Both the position numbers and the translations under genes were made by a program. Below are positions 1 through 8,151 of a stretch of 17,820 nt of DNA, one piece after another. This DNA comes from JASGDB01 sp049841315. Its GTDB lineage: Bacteria > Bacteroidota > Bacteroidia > Flavobacteriales > Weeksellaceae. Position 1 is the stretch's first letter; the number at the start of each line of letters is the position of its first letter. The notes under the pieces are model-generated. The model did not search any database, had not been told where the DNA came from, and saw only the letters and a program-made list of their open reading frames with translations. The stretch covers positions 1 to 17,820 of the forward strand of contig JASGDB010000094.1 in the NCBI GenBank assembly GCA_049841315.1, in the 5' to 3' direction.

Positions 1-212
1 CGATATTTGTATATCTGCAGTCTCTCTGTCTTTTTCCTGTTGCTTTTTCCAATGTATTCTTCTAAATGATTTTTTTTAACTTTTAGTATATTGAATATTT
101 ACTTTGCAAACTTATCACAGGCTCTTACAAAACAACGATACCATTATTCTCAAACCAATCGAATAATATGGATTGTGTAACCTAAAATCCGACAGGAACA
201 CCAAGATTAAAA

Positions 213-734
213 TCAATCTTCATTTCTTCTTGTCGAAATTTGGTATGTCAATCCGTCAATTTTTCGTTTCAGTTTTCCGAAATGCTTCGCCAAATTCCCT
301 TCTTTCGGCGTTTTTTTTAATTTTTCCGAAACCGTGTTTTGCGTTTTGATGTCAAAACCTTTTTTTCGGACTTCATCAGTCAGTGCATTTATAATGCTTT
401 GCGAAGAATCGCTTTCGGGAAAAACGCGGTTGTCATTTTCGATTTTCAACGAAATATTTCGGTTGCCGAACCATTCCATAGTGTCTCCCGGCTGGAATTT
501 GGTGAAAACGCTTAACAGTTCTTTGTTTCCTCTCGGATAAAACTGAACCAGCTCTCTCGGGTCAAAACAGGCATGGGTAACATTGCATCTTCCTCCGCCT
601 GAAATTTTTACTTTCTGGAGAACATCCGTATTCTGCTCCAAAATGGTAATTTCGTATAAATGCTCATCAAGATTGCATGCACAGAAAAACCCTGCCGCGC
701 CTCCTCCGATGATGATGACTGTTTTTCTGTTCAT
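213..734 (-). pseudogene. Truncated HI0933/BaiN-like FAD-dependent oxidoreductase, N-terminal part only
   Basis: The first 135 or so of 173 residues match the start of the HI0933/YhiN/BaiN flavoprotein family. There is a Rossmann dinucleotide-binding loop at residues 8-20 (IIIGGGAAGFFCA), an acidic residue after the second strand (E33), the family hallmark KISGGGRCNVTHA at residues 43-55, and an NRVFPES motif near residue 102. Family members are about 400 residues long, so the second half, with the substrate domain and the C-terminal FAD-contacting segment, is missing. From about residue 140 the chain no longer looks like the family and ends in a basic tail (HFGKLKRKIDGLTYQ...). I read this as a gene decayed or recombined at its 3' end. 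It lies 37 bp downstream of the restriction gene on the same strand. A catalytically useful product is unlikely because the FAD site is incomplete. Confidence 0.75.
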
Positions 735-771
735 TTCGAAATTTTAATTCCATTGATTACTTGTTGAAATA

Positions 772-2451
772 TTACTCCGTCAGCCAATTTAATGCTTCAT
801 TTGTTATTCCGTTATACCACTCGATTTCGTTGTCTGTTGTGTTCGCTAATTCATTTGAGCGTTCAAAAAATCTCTGAACGTGTCTTGGTTCGGGAACATA
901 ACTTGCTTTATGTGAGTCTTCAACCATTTTCAAAAATACGTTCAATGGAAGTGGTATGATTGTCGAAGTTCCTCCATAATAGCTAATGTTCATTTTGTGT
1001 AATGCGTAGAAATGAGCAATACAAGCATCGTTTATTTTCGGTGCAATGAACAATGAATACGCAGGTTTGTTGGTTTCTCGTTTCAGCTTTGCAAGATGTC
1101 GGGTTACAGGCTCTCCCTCCGTTTCATATTGTCGTTGTCCGCTTTGCATTGTAACTTCTACGGTTAGTCCAAAAGTTTCATAATCACAAATGATGTCAGC
1201 CATATTTCCTTGTGCGGTGGACATTGGATTTCCAAAGTCGTCAAACTTCAAGTTTGCTTTGATGTTTCCACCGTCAAGCATTGTCATTGCTCGCCAAGTA
1301 TTCCATTCCAACATTAAAGGCGTGTCGTAAAGTGAATTTTCAAGTATTTGCTCAAATGTTGTGTTGATGTCGTCAAACAAATGATAATTTTTTATTGCCG
1401 TTACTTGGTCGGTAATAATCTGCTCTTTTCTGTTCTCTAATTCGTCAGCAAAAATGTCTTTGAGTTGCTGTAATGAAAATGATTTTTCAACTTTTATTTT
1501 TGGAAATTCCGCCTTGATTTTTTGTTCTAATAATTCTCTGTTATCCGTCAAAAGTGTTGGTGTTTCTGCATTTCCAAGATAAGCAATGTATTGATTTTCG
1601 TTGTCAATAAATTGCGGTTCTCTGTTCGTGTGTTCCAAGAAATAATCAACTTCTGCAATTTTTTCGGGAACGATTGAAATGGATTTTCCAATATGCGAAA
1701 TGTTTACCAAACCTGTTGCACGCAAATAACGAAAACAAGCGTCTGCATAATCTCGCATATTACTTGCTTTGGTTTTCAAGAATTTTGAAACGGAATTGTC
1801 GTTCGTTTCTCTTGTTTTTGTCTTTCCCGAATTTATATCATCGCTGTAAATTTCGTGTAGTTCACTTTCCAAATATTCGGCACGGAATTTTTTGTAATTG
1901 CCCTCATTTTGTGCTTTGGCTGTTCTAAAATCGTTGATTTTGGAAACGATATTGTTGAACTCACGATAATCAACTAATTGCAAACCAAAAATCATTAATT
2001 CGTCAAATTTCAAAGAACCGAAATGACGAATTAACCGAAATAATTCAAGATATGGTTTTACCCAAAAATCGGCTGAATTTTCACTTGGTTTGTGAAAGGG
2101 CGATGGAACTTGAAATTTTAAAAGTTGTCGCAAAAAGATTTCATCTTTTCGTCTTGAATTTACAAGTTCTTCTCCTGCTGGTGTGAGTTGTATTGCTGGT
2201 GAAAGCACTACAAAACCTAATGCTTTTGGTGCTCGGTTAATTCTATCTCTTGCACTAAATGCAGGGTCATTTGCACCTTCTCCGTTGAAAAAGTTTTCCT
2301 CTTTCAACAATTCCATAAATGCTCTTTGCGTGTCGGTGTTCCATTGCTGACCTGAAAAATGAGTGTTTAACAACTCAATTTCAGGAATCATTTTACTTGG
2401 CGTTCTTGGGGAAGTCGTTACGAAAATTACTTTGCTGTCTATTCTTGCCAT
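772..2451 (-). CDS. AlwI-family type II restriction endonuclease
   Basis: This 559-residue protein resembles the AlwI/BstNBI group, which cut or nick outside short asymmetric sites such as GGATC or GAGTC. The N-terminal half (about residues 10-350) has the look of the family's recognition region, including QVPSPFHKP near 114-122 and VKPYLELFRLI at 131-141. The C-terminal half carries a PD-(D/E)XK-like core: E382 (LEW), D419 (MADI), E432-V433-T434 and E444 or E446. This spacing follows the active-site series known for nicking enzyme BstNBI/BspD6I (E418, D456, E469, V470, E482, from memory), so the nuclease is probably active. A segment near residues 497-509 (STIIPLPLNVFLK) is also family-like. 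Its start lies 6 bp after the stop of the methylase gene, so the two are very probably cotranscribed with the methylase first. Specificity is inferred from family only. Confidence 0.85.
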   Translation of the reverse strand: MARIDSKVIFVTTSPRTPSKMIPEIELLNTHFSGQQWNTDTQRAFMELLKEENFFNGEGANDPAFSARDRINRAPKALGFVVLSPAIQLTPAGEELVNSRRKDEIFLRQLLKFQVPSPFHKPSENSADFWVKPYLELFRLIRHFGSLKFDELMIFGLQLVDYREFNNIVSKINDFRTAKAQNEGNYKKFRAEYLESELHEIYSDDINSGKTKTRETNDNSVSKFLKTKASNMRDYADACFRYLRATGLVNISHIGKSISIVPEKIAEVDYFLEHTNREPQFIDNENQYIAYLGNAETPTLLTDNRELLEQKIKAEFPKIKVEKSFSLQQLKDIFADELENRKEQIITDQVTAIKNYHLFDDINTTFEQILENSLYDTPLMLEWNTWRAMTMLDGGNIKANLKFDDFGNPMSTAQGNMADIICDYETFGLTVEVTMQSGQRQYETEGEPVTRHLAKLKRETNKPAYSLFIAPKINDACIAHFYALHKMNISYYGGTSTIIPLPLNVFLKMVEDSHKASYVPEPRHVQRFFERSNELANTTDNEIEWYNGITNEALNWLTE

Positions 2452-2457
2452 ACTGTT

Positions 2458-3366
2458 TTAAAATGCCAATGCTTGATTAAATTCTAATTCGGGAAAATGT
2501 TCTTTCGCTACGTTTCCGTAGTTGGAAATTAAAATGTGGCTTGCTTCCGACTTAAATCTGTTTCTGATATTAACAGCATAAGATTTTCCATATTCGTCCA
2601 CAATCATATCGCCATAAAGTTTTTCAGTTAATGGCGTTCTGCCAATAACCATAAGTGCTTTACACTTTAATTGTTTGTAAGCGTTGGCTAATTCGGTGTG
2701 ATTTTTTTCGTTGAAACCGTCTTTATGTTCCGCATTTCCGTAGTCGGAAAAAACGCAATCATAAGGTGGGTCTAAAAACATAAAATCATCTTCTTCCGCC
2801 ATTTCAAAAATGTTTTTGTAATCGCAGTTGTATATTTCGGTGTTGGCAAGTAGTCGGCTGTGTGCCTTTGTTACCAATGTTGTATTTAAGTTGGCATATC
2901 GTCCGTAAGGCACGTTAAATTCCCCTTTTGAGTTGTAACGTATCATTCCCGAATACGCAGTTTTGTTGATGAAAAAGTAAAGTAAAGCGTCTGAATATTT
3001 TTTCTCTGTCAAATCGTTAAACATATCTCTGATTTGATAGTAAAGTGTTTCGTTGTCGTCATTCACTCTTTCGGTTGGTGTTTGTGTTTTTAGTTCTTCA
3101 AATTTTCTTCGGTTTATGCGATAGATTTTTTCGATTTCAGAAAGTTCGTTTTGCAAGGTTTCAAAATCTGATTTTACACCTTTGTAGAACGCCATTAGTT
3201 TTGCGTTGATGTCGTTAATGATTGCTCGTTTCGGTTCTAAATAAAAGAACATAGCACCACCGCCAAAAAACGGTTCAATATAACGACCGCTAAATTTTGG
3301 GATATGTTTTTCCAAATGTGGAATTTCCTTTGATTTTCCTCCTCTGTATTTGACTAATGGTTTCAT
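2458..3366 (-). CDS. D12-class (Dam-like) N6-adenine DNA methyltransferase
   Basis: The 302-residue protein transfers a methyl group from S-adenosylmethionine to adenine N6 in DNA. It has the alpha-class D12 order: an N-terminal KYRGGKSK motif (residues 6-13), the SAM-binding motif I EPFFGGGAMF (31-40), an acidic motif II (NDIN, 51-54), the FINKTAYSGMIRYNSKGEFNVPYG-type central block (about 132-155), and the catalytic DPPY at 199-202. It looks full length and intact. Directly followed by an AlwI-like endonuclease, it is most simply the protecting methylase of that system. AlwI-type targets (GGATC) contain the palindrome GATC, so one Dam-like enzyme could protect both strands. No controller protein gene is visible. 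The exact recognition site cannot be read from sequence alone. Confidence 0.9.
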   Translation of the reverse strand: MKPLVKYRGGKSKEIPHLEKHIPKFSGRYIEPFFGGGAMFFYLEPKRAIINDINAKLMAFYKGVKSDFETLQNELSEIEKIYRINRRKFEELKTQTPTERVNDDNETLYYQIRDMFNDLTEKKYSDALLYFFINKTAYSGMIRYNSKGEFNVPYGRYANLNTTLVTKAHSRLLANTEIYNCDYKNIFEMAEEDDFMFLDPPYDCVFSDYGNAEHKDGFNEKNHTELANAYKQLKCKALMVIGRTPLTEKLYGDMIVDEYGKSYAVNIRNRFKSEASHILISNYGNVAKEHFPELEFNQALAF

Positions 3367-3398
3367 ATAGATTGGAAATTTAATTACTTTTTATTTTT

Positions 3399-3406
3399 CA
3401 AATATA
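3399..3406 (-). promoter_or_regulatory. Candidate -7 box for the restriction-modification operon
   Basis: On the minus strand this reads TATATTTG, a perfect match to the Bacteroidota -7 consensus TAnnTTTG, about 32 bp upstream of the methylase start codon. I do not see a convincing -33 TTG at the usual distance, so support rests on the -7 box and position. Confidence 0.45.
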
Positions 3407-3460
3407 CAACAAATGTTAATTTCCTATTAATTAGTAGTTTATCAGCCAATAATTAATCCT

Positions 3461-3468
3461 TAATTTTG
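3461..3468 (+). promoter_or_regulatory. Candidate -7 box for the thioesterase-thiL-MFS run
   Basis: TAATTTTG matches the TAnnTTTG consensus and lies 23 bp upstream of the thioesterase start. The upstream TTT at 3438-3440 is a poor -33 element at about the right spacing. It is divergent from the restriction-modification promoter 55 bp away. Confidence 0.5.
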
Positions 3469-3491
3469 CGGTTTAATTTCAACCTAAAAAT

Positions 3492-3995
3492 ATGTCAATT
3501 TACTATCATAAATTTGAAGTACGCTGGAGCGACATCGATGCCAACCGCCACCTCGCGAATTCTTCCTATGTGGAATACTGCGCTCAAACAAGAATGGGCT
3601 TTATGACGAAGCACAAAATGGGCGTAAGGGAACTGAACCGCTGGGGAATCGGGCCGGTAATTATGCATGAGCGTTATTCTTTTTTCAAGGAAATCTATGC
3701 CGACCAGGAAGTTTTTGTTTCGCTTCAGATAGACGGAATGGCGGAAGATTCGAGTATTTACCGATTTCTCCACAAGTTTTATCTTCCGGACGGAACGCAT
3801 TGTGCAACTGCAGAAGCTACGGGCGTTTGGATTGATATGATGCTCCGCAAAATGACAACGCCTCCTGATGATATTACGGAAACGCTTGCCAAATATAAAT
3901 CCGAACAAACCGCCGTACTCACGAGGGAAGACCTGAAAAAACTTCCGTTCAGACCGGAAGATATTGACCCTGCTGTTTTTGCAGAAAAGAAATGA
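3492..3995 (+). CDS. Hot-dog fold acyl-CoA thioesterase (4HBT family)
   Basis: The 167-residue protein begins with the 4-hydroxybenzoyl-CoA thioesterase signature: EVRWSDIDANRHLANSSYVEY at residues 9-29, with the acidic residue D14 and H20-x-x-N that form the thioester-hydrolysing site in this family. The length is somewhat above the usual 130-150 residues because of a C-terminal tail. Proteins of this type hydrolyse acyl-CoA or acyl-carrier-protein thioesters in the cytoplasm; the natural substrate cannot be told from the sequence. It is the first gene of a plus-strand run, 29 bp before thiL, and has its own upstream promoter-like box. Confidence 0.85.
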   Translation: MSIYYHKFEVRWSDIDANRHLANSSYVEYCAQTRMGFMTKHKMGVRELNRWGIGPVIMHERYSFFKEIYADQEVFVSLQIDGMAEDSSIYRFLHKFYLPDGTHCATAEATGVWIDMMLRKMTTPPDDITETLAKYKSEQTAVLTREDLKKLPFRPEDIDPAVFAEKK

Positions 3996-4024
3996 ACTAA
4001 AATCAATTTAAGATAACTAAAACA

Positions 4025-5077
4025 ATGCCGGAAGATAAAGCACCCCAACTCACACCGATTTCCGCACTGGGAGAATTCGGACTGATAAAATATCTCACCA
4101 ATTCCTTTGAAATTACCAATTCCTCTACGGAAACTGCCGTGGGAGATGATGCCGCCGTTATCAATCCCGAAGGGAAAAAAGTGTTGCTTTCCACCGATGT
4201 TCTGGCGGAAGGCGTGCATTTCAATCTGGGATATGTTCCTTTAAAACATTTGGGATATAAAGCTGTAGTGGTGAATGTAAGTGATATTGCCGCGATGAAT
4301 GCCGTTCCGACTCAGATTTTGGTTTCCGTGGCGGTGTCGAATCGTTTTCCGGTGGAAGCTCTCGAAGAAATTTATTCCGGAATTGCGCTTGCCTGCAAAC
4401 ATTATCATGTGGATTTGGTCGGTGGTGATACAACAAGTTCCAATGCCGGACTGATTATCAGCATTACGGCTGTCGGACAGGAAAACGAAGAAAATATTGT
4501 GAAAAGAAGCGGCGCAAAACCGAATGATTTGCTCGTAGTAACGGGAGATTTGGGAGGAGCGTATCTCGGACTTCAGGTGCTGGAGCGTGAACACGCCGTC
4601 TATCTCGCCAATCCGAATATGCAGCCCGAAATGGAAGGCTACGACTATATTCTGGAACGTCAGCTGAAACCGGAAGCAAGAACCGATATTAAGAAAAAAT
4701 TGGAGGAATTAGACGTTTTGCCGACTTCCATGATTGATATTTCGGACGGCCTGGCTTCGGAGATTCTTCATCTTTCCGACCAAAGTAAAGTGGGATTCCG
4801 TTTGTATGAAGAAAAAATCCCGATGGATGAGCTGAGTATTCTTACTGCGGATGAATTTGGCTTAAATCCGACTATGGCAGCGCTTTCAGGAGGGGAAGAT
4901 TATGAACTCCTCTTTACGATAGCTCCCGGTGATTACGAAAAAATTAAAAACCACCCAGATTTCACGGTAATCGGATACGCGGTTGCTGTGGAAAATGGCT
5001 GTTTTATGGAACTTCGCGGAAGCGGGGAATTATCAAAAATCACGGCACAGGGCTGGGATGCTTTTTTAAACAAATAA
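4025..5077 (+). CDS. thiL: Thiamine-phosphate kinase
   Basis: ThiL phosphorylates thiamine monophosphate with ATP to give the cofactor thiamine pyrophosphate, the last step of thiamine biosynthesis, in the cytoplasm. The 350-residue chain has the expected AIRS/PurM-like two-domain order. The N-terminal metal and nucleotide motifs are GDDAAV (40-45), STDVLAEGVHF (56-66), NVSDIAAM (84-91) and GGDTTSS (133-139). The C-terminal domain has MIDISDGLASE (236-246) and SGGEDYELLF (288-297). All aspartates usually involved in magnesium binding are present. The length is normal. It lies 29 bp after the thioesterase gene and 3 bp before the MFS gene, so translation may be coupled to the latter. No thiamine (TPP) riboswitch is visible upstream. 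Confidence 0.95.
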   Translation: MPEDKAPQLTPISALGEFGLIKYLTNSFEITNSSTETAVGDDAAVINPEGKKVLLSTDVLAEGVHFNLGYVPLKHLGYKAVVVNVSDIAAMNAVPTQILVSVAVSNRFPVEALEEIYSGIALACKHYHVDLVGGDTTSSNAGLIISITAVGQENEENIVKRSGAKPNDLLVVTGDLGGAYLGLQVLEREHAVYLANPNMQPEMEGYDYILERQLKPEARTDIKKKLEELDVLPTSMIDISDGLASEILHLSDQSKVGFRLYEEKIPMDELSILTADEFGLNPTMAALSGGEDYELLFTIAPGDYEKIKNHPDFTVIGYAVAVENGCFMELRGSGELSKITAQGWDAFLNK

Positions 5078-5080
5078 AAT

Positions 5081-6316
5081 ATGTCTTCATTTACACCTCT
5101 CAAAACGCTGAGCAATAAAGAGTTCAGAAATCTTCTTACAGGAAGGTTTTTTATCATTCTGGCATTCCGAATGTTGGCAACGCTGCTCGGCTGGTGGGTG
5201 TACCAACTGACCAAAGACCCGTTTTCCATTGGGTTAATCGGACTTTCGGAGGTGATTCCTGCGGTTTCATGTGCATTGTATGCCGGGCATGTTATCGACA
5301 TGAATGAAAAGAAAAAGCTGCTGCTCATCTGCAATTATGCGTATGTAGTGCTGATTGCGCTTCTGCTGATTCCTGCGTTTTTAGGGCATCGGATGCATTT
5401 TACCGGACATCAGACCACATATTTTATTTACGGAGTGATTTTTTTCACCGGAATTACGAGGGCATTTATCGGGCCGATTGTTCCGTCCATGATTCCGAAA
5501 ATCGTAAAAACAGGAAACCTGGAAAATGCAATTACCCTGAATCAGGCGACATTTCTTACTTCTTCGGTTTGCGGACATACCGCCGGAGGTTTTCTGATTG
5601 CCATGATAGGAATCCACTGGACACTTGTGGTGATTATTTCCCTTTTGCTTATCTCATCAATATTTTTCTGGCAGCTTGCTCCGCAGTTTTCGGAATATAA
5701 GGAGCAGAAACTCAAAGTGTTGGAAAGCATGAAAGAAGGAATCCGCTACATTTACAAAACCAAAGAAATTCTGGGAGCATTGTGTCTGGATATGTTTGCT
5801 GTGCTGTTCGGGGGAGCAGTGGCAATGGTTCCGGTTTTTGCAAGTGATATTCTGAAAGTGGGAGCGGACGGTTTCGGATTACTGAATGCAGCTTCCGACA
5901 TCGGTTCTATGATGATTATTGCAACGCTTTCTATGGTTCCGCTGCGGAAAAATCAGGGGAAAATACTTCTGGCAGTTGTTGCGGGATTCGGATTGTGCAT
6001 TATCGGATTCGGACTTTCAAAACTATACTGGCTTTCTTTTCTGTTCCTGATGATAAGCGGAATACTGGACGGCGTTTCCGTGGTGATAAGAGGAACAATC
6101 GTACAACTGAAAACGCCCGATGCGATACGTGGCAGAGTATTGAGTGTCAATTCCATTTTCATTATGTCGAGCAATGAAATGGGGCAGTTTGAAAGCGGAC
6201 TTGCCGCCAAACTCCTCGGCGTGGTGCGTTCCGTAGTTTTCGGAGGAACGATGACGGTTTTAGTTGCCTTAATAGTAGGAACAACCAATTCCAGACTGAG
6301 AAAAATGCAGTATTGA
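5081..6316 (+). CDS. MFS transporter (MFS_3/enterobactin-exporter-like)
   Basis: This 411-residue inner-membrane protein is very hydrophobic, with roughly ten to twelve predicted membrane helices. The first half has a NKEFRNLLTGRFF start and a loop near residues 67-79 (YAGHVIDMNEKKK) that corresponds to the MFS signature between helices 2 and 3. The equivalent second-half loop is near residues 285-292 (SMVPLRKN). This layout fits the MFS_3 group, whose members are often proton-driven exporters of small molecules. The substrate is unknown. Only 3 bp separate it from thiL, which implies cotranscription, but I see no basis for calling it a thiamine transporter. Confidence 0.85.
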   Translation: MSSFTPLKTLSNKEFRNLLTGRFFIILAFRMLATLLGWWVYQLTKDPFSIGLIGLSEVIPAVSCALYAGHVIDMNEKKKLLLICNYAYVVLIALLLIPAFLGHRMHFTGHQTTYFIYGVIFFTGITRAFIGPIVPSMIPKIVKTGNLENAITLNQATFLTSSVCGHTAGGFLIAMIGIHWTLVVIISLLLISSIFFWQLAPQFSEYKEQKLKVLESMKEGIRYIYKTKEILGALCLDMFAVLFGGAVAMVPVFASDILKVGADGFGLLNAASDIGSMMIIATLSMVPLRKNQGKILLAVVAGFGLCIIGFGLSKLYWLSFLFLMISGILDGVSVVIRGTIVQLKTPDAIRGRVLSVNSIFIMSSNEMGQFESGLAAKLLGVVRSVVFGGTMTVLVALIVGTTNSRLRKMQY

Positions 6317-6481
6317 TGAGGATTTAACTTCATTAAAACAGTAATACTTTCAACAAGAAAAATCAGTTCCGGAAAATCAAATTTTATTTATCAACAAATT
6401 AAAGTGTCTGCTGTTAAAGGTTTTAACGGAATGTTAATAAAATTGTTCAAAAACCACTCGTTACTAAACCGGCAAAAATTT

Positions 6482-6489
6482 TAAATTTG
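6482..6489 (+). promoter_or_regulatory. Candidate -7 box directly before the dnaB start codon
   Basis: TAAATTTG matches TAnnTTTG and ends only 4 bases before the dnaB ATG. If used, transcription would begin at or just after the ATG, giving a leaderless or 5'-truncated message. The -33 region at the usual spacing is poor. Confidence 0.35.
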
Positions 6490-6493
6490 CTGA

Positions 6494-8077
6494 ATGACAC
6501 AGAAGGAAACATTATCATCACTTACTCATGGTAATTTTGCAAGGGAACTCTCTATTTCGGACGGTAAAATGCCGCCTAATGCAGTAGATTTTGAAAAGCT
6601 CGTAATCGGAACATTTCTTATTGACAAAAAAGGTCTGGATTATTCCATAGACCTGCTAAAACCTGAGCATTTTTACGACCCGAGACACGAGGTCATTTTT
6701 GCAGCTATCATCAAATTGTATGAAAGCAACCACCCTGTGGATTTGATGACGGTGATTCAGGAACTTAAAAAAGAAGAAAAACTGAATCAGGCAGGAGGCG
6801 ACCATTACATCATCGACCTCACGATGGGGGTTTCTTCAAGTGCGCATATTGAATATCACGTTCGTGTGGTTCTTGAAAAATTTATTTTGAGAAGTCTTAT
6901 CAATGTTTCCGCAAATGTAATCGACAGTTCCTATAAGGAGACAACCGATGTTTTTGAACTGTTAGATAAAGCTGAACAATCTTTTTTTGAAATCACTAAC
7001 GGAACCATTAAAAAAGGTTTCGACACAGCAAATTCACTGGTAAAACAAGCGATAGACACTATTAAATCCTTAAAAGACAAAGAAGGACTTTCCGGTGTTC
7101 CTTCCGGTTTTAAGGGTTTGGACAAGGAAACGGGAGGCTGGCAGAACTCCGATTTGATTATCATTGCTGCTCGTCCTGCGATGGGTAAAACGGCATTTTT
7201 GCTTTCCATGGCGAGAAATATTGCGGTGGAACACAAAATTCCTTTAGCTTTATTCTCTCTGGAAATGGCATCTGTTCAGCTGATTACGAGAATGATTGCT
7301 TCCGAAACGGGAATTTCTTCCGAAAAACTGAGAAAAGGAACTTTAACCGAAGAAGAATGGGCGCGCCTGTTCTCCAACGTGACCGATTTGGAAAATGCAC
7401 CTTTGTACATTGACGAAACTCCGTCGCTGTCTGTTTTCGATTTTCGTGCAAAATGCCGAAGACTCGTGATGCAGTACGGCGTAAAAATCATCATGGTGGA
7501 TTATCTCCAGCTGATGACCGCCAACAGCGGAGGAAAAGGAGCAGGAAACCGAGAGCAGGAAATCGCTATGATTTCCCGTTCATTAAAAGCTATTGCAAAA
7601 GAACTGAATGTTCCGGTGATTGCGCTTTCACAACTTTCGAGAACGGTGGAAACCCGTCCGGGAAAACGCCCTCAGCTTTCCGATTTGAGGGAATCCGGAG
7701 CGATTGAGCAGGATGCAGATATCGTGTCGTTCATCTTCCGTCCGGAATATTATAAAATCGCAATGTGGGACAACGACCCCGAGGAAATGCAAACCTCCAC
7801 CGAAAATCAGGCGGAACTCATCATCGCAAAACACAGAAACGGTGCAACTGCCGATGTTCGTCTTGCATTTTTAAAGAATATTGCGAAATTCGGAGATTTG
7901 GAAATGCTGAACGGAAATTTCGGCTATCAGTCATCCGGTTTCGGGCAGCAGGACATTCCGAGCGGTTTTGATAATATCAAAACCACGATTGAGCCGGGAG
8001 CAGCCTTTGATATGCCGGGAAATATTTCCGGTTCGTCGATGAACGACCTCGATGAGGATGAGGAAATGCCGTTTTAA
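6494..8077 (+). CDS. dnaB: Replicative DNA helicase DnaB
   Basis: DnaB is the hexameric ATP-driven helicase that unwinds DNA at the replication fork. The 527-residue protein has the N-terminal primase-interacting domain (about residues 28-130), a linker, and a RecA-like motor. The motor shows Walker A ARPAMGKTA (226-234), SLEM (255-258), Walker B IIMVDYLQLM (332-341) and SQLSR (379-383). No intein interrupts it. The C-terminal tail (about 470-527) is low-complexity and acidic, ending DEDEEMPF, a plausible partner-binding tail. I kept the first ATG because the N-terminal lead before residue 26 (a second Met) looks like that of other flavobacterial DnaB proteins. It is followed by rnhA on the same strand. 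Confidence 0.97.
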   Translation: MTQKETLSSLTHGNFARELSISDGKMPPNAVDFEKLVIGTFLIDKKGLDYSIDLLKPEHFYDPRHEVIFAAIIKLYESNHPVDLMTVIQELKKEEKLNQAGGDHYIIDLTMGVSSSAHIEYHVRVVLEKFILRSLINVSANVIDSSYKETTDVFELLDKAEQSFFEITNGTIKKGFDTANSLVKQAIDTIKSLKDKEGLSGVPSGFKGLDKETGGWQNSDLIIIAARPAMGKTAFLLSMARNIAVEHKIPLALFSLEMASVQLITRMIASETGISSEKLRKGTLTEEEWARLFSNVTDLENAPLYIDETPSLSVFDFRAKCRRLVMQYGVKIIMVDYLQLMTANSGGKGAGNREQEIAMISRSLKAIAKELNVPVIALSQLSRTVETRPGKRPQLSDLRESGAIEQDADIVSFIFRPEYYKIAMWDNDPEEMQTSTENQAELIIAKHRNGATADVRLAFLKNIAKFGDLEMLNGNFGYQSSGFGQQDIPSGFDNIKTTIEPGAAFDMPGNISGSSMNDLDEDEEMPF

Positions 8078-8151
8078 TCATCAGTGATGAAAAATGAGCG
8101 ATGAGTGATAAACTTCCATCTTCAGACTTCCATCTATCTTTCATCCCAATT

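Noticed and set aside
1..212. Possible minus-strand coding tail (NHLEEYIGKSNRKKTERLQ...) at the left edge
   Set aside because: It has no start codon after the last in-frame stop, runs off the edge after about 33 codons, and matches no family I know.
3996..4024. Thiamine pyrophosphate riboswitch in front of thiL
   Set aside because: The gap is only 29 bases, far too short, and neither it nor the region before 3492 shows the conserved THI-box sequences.
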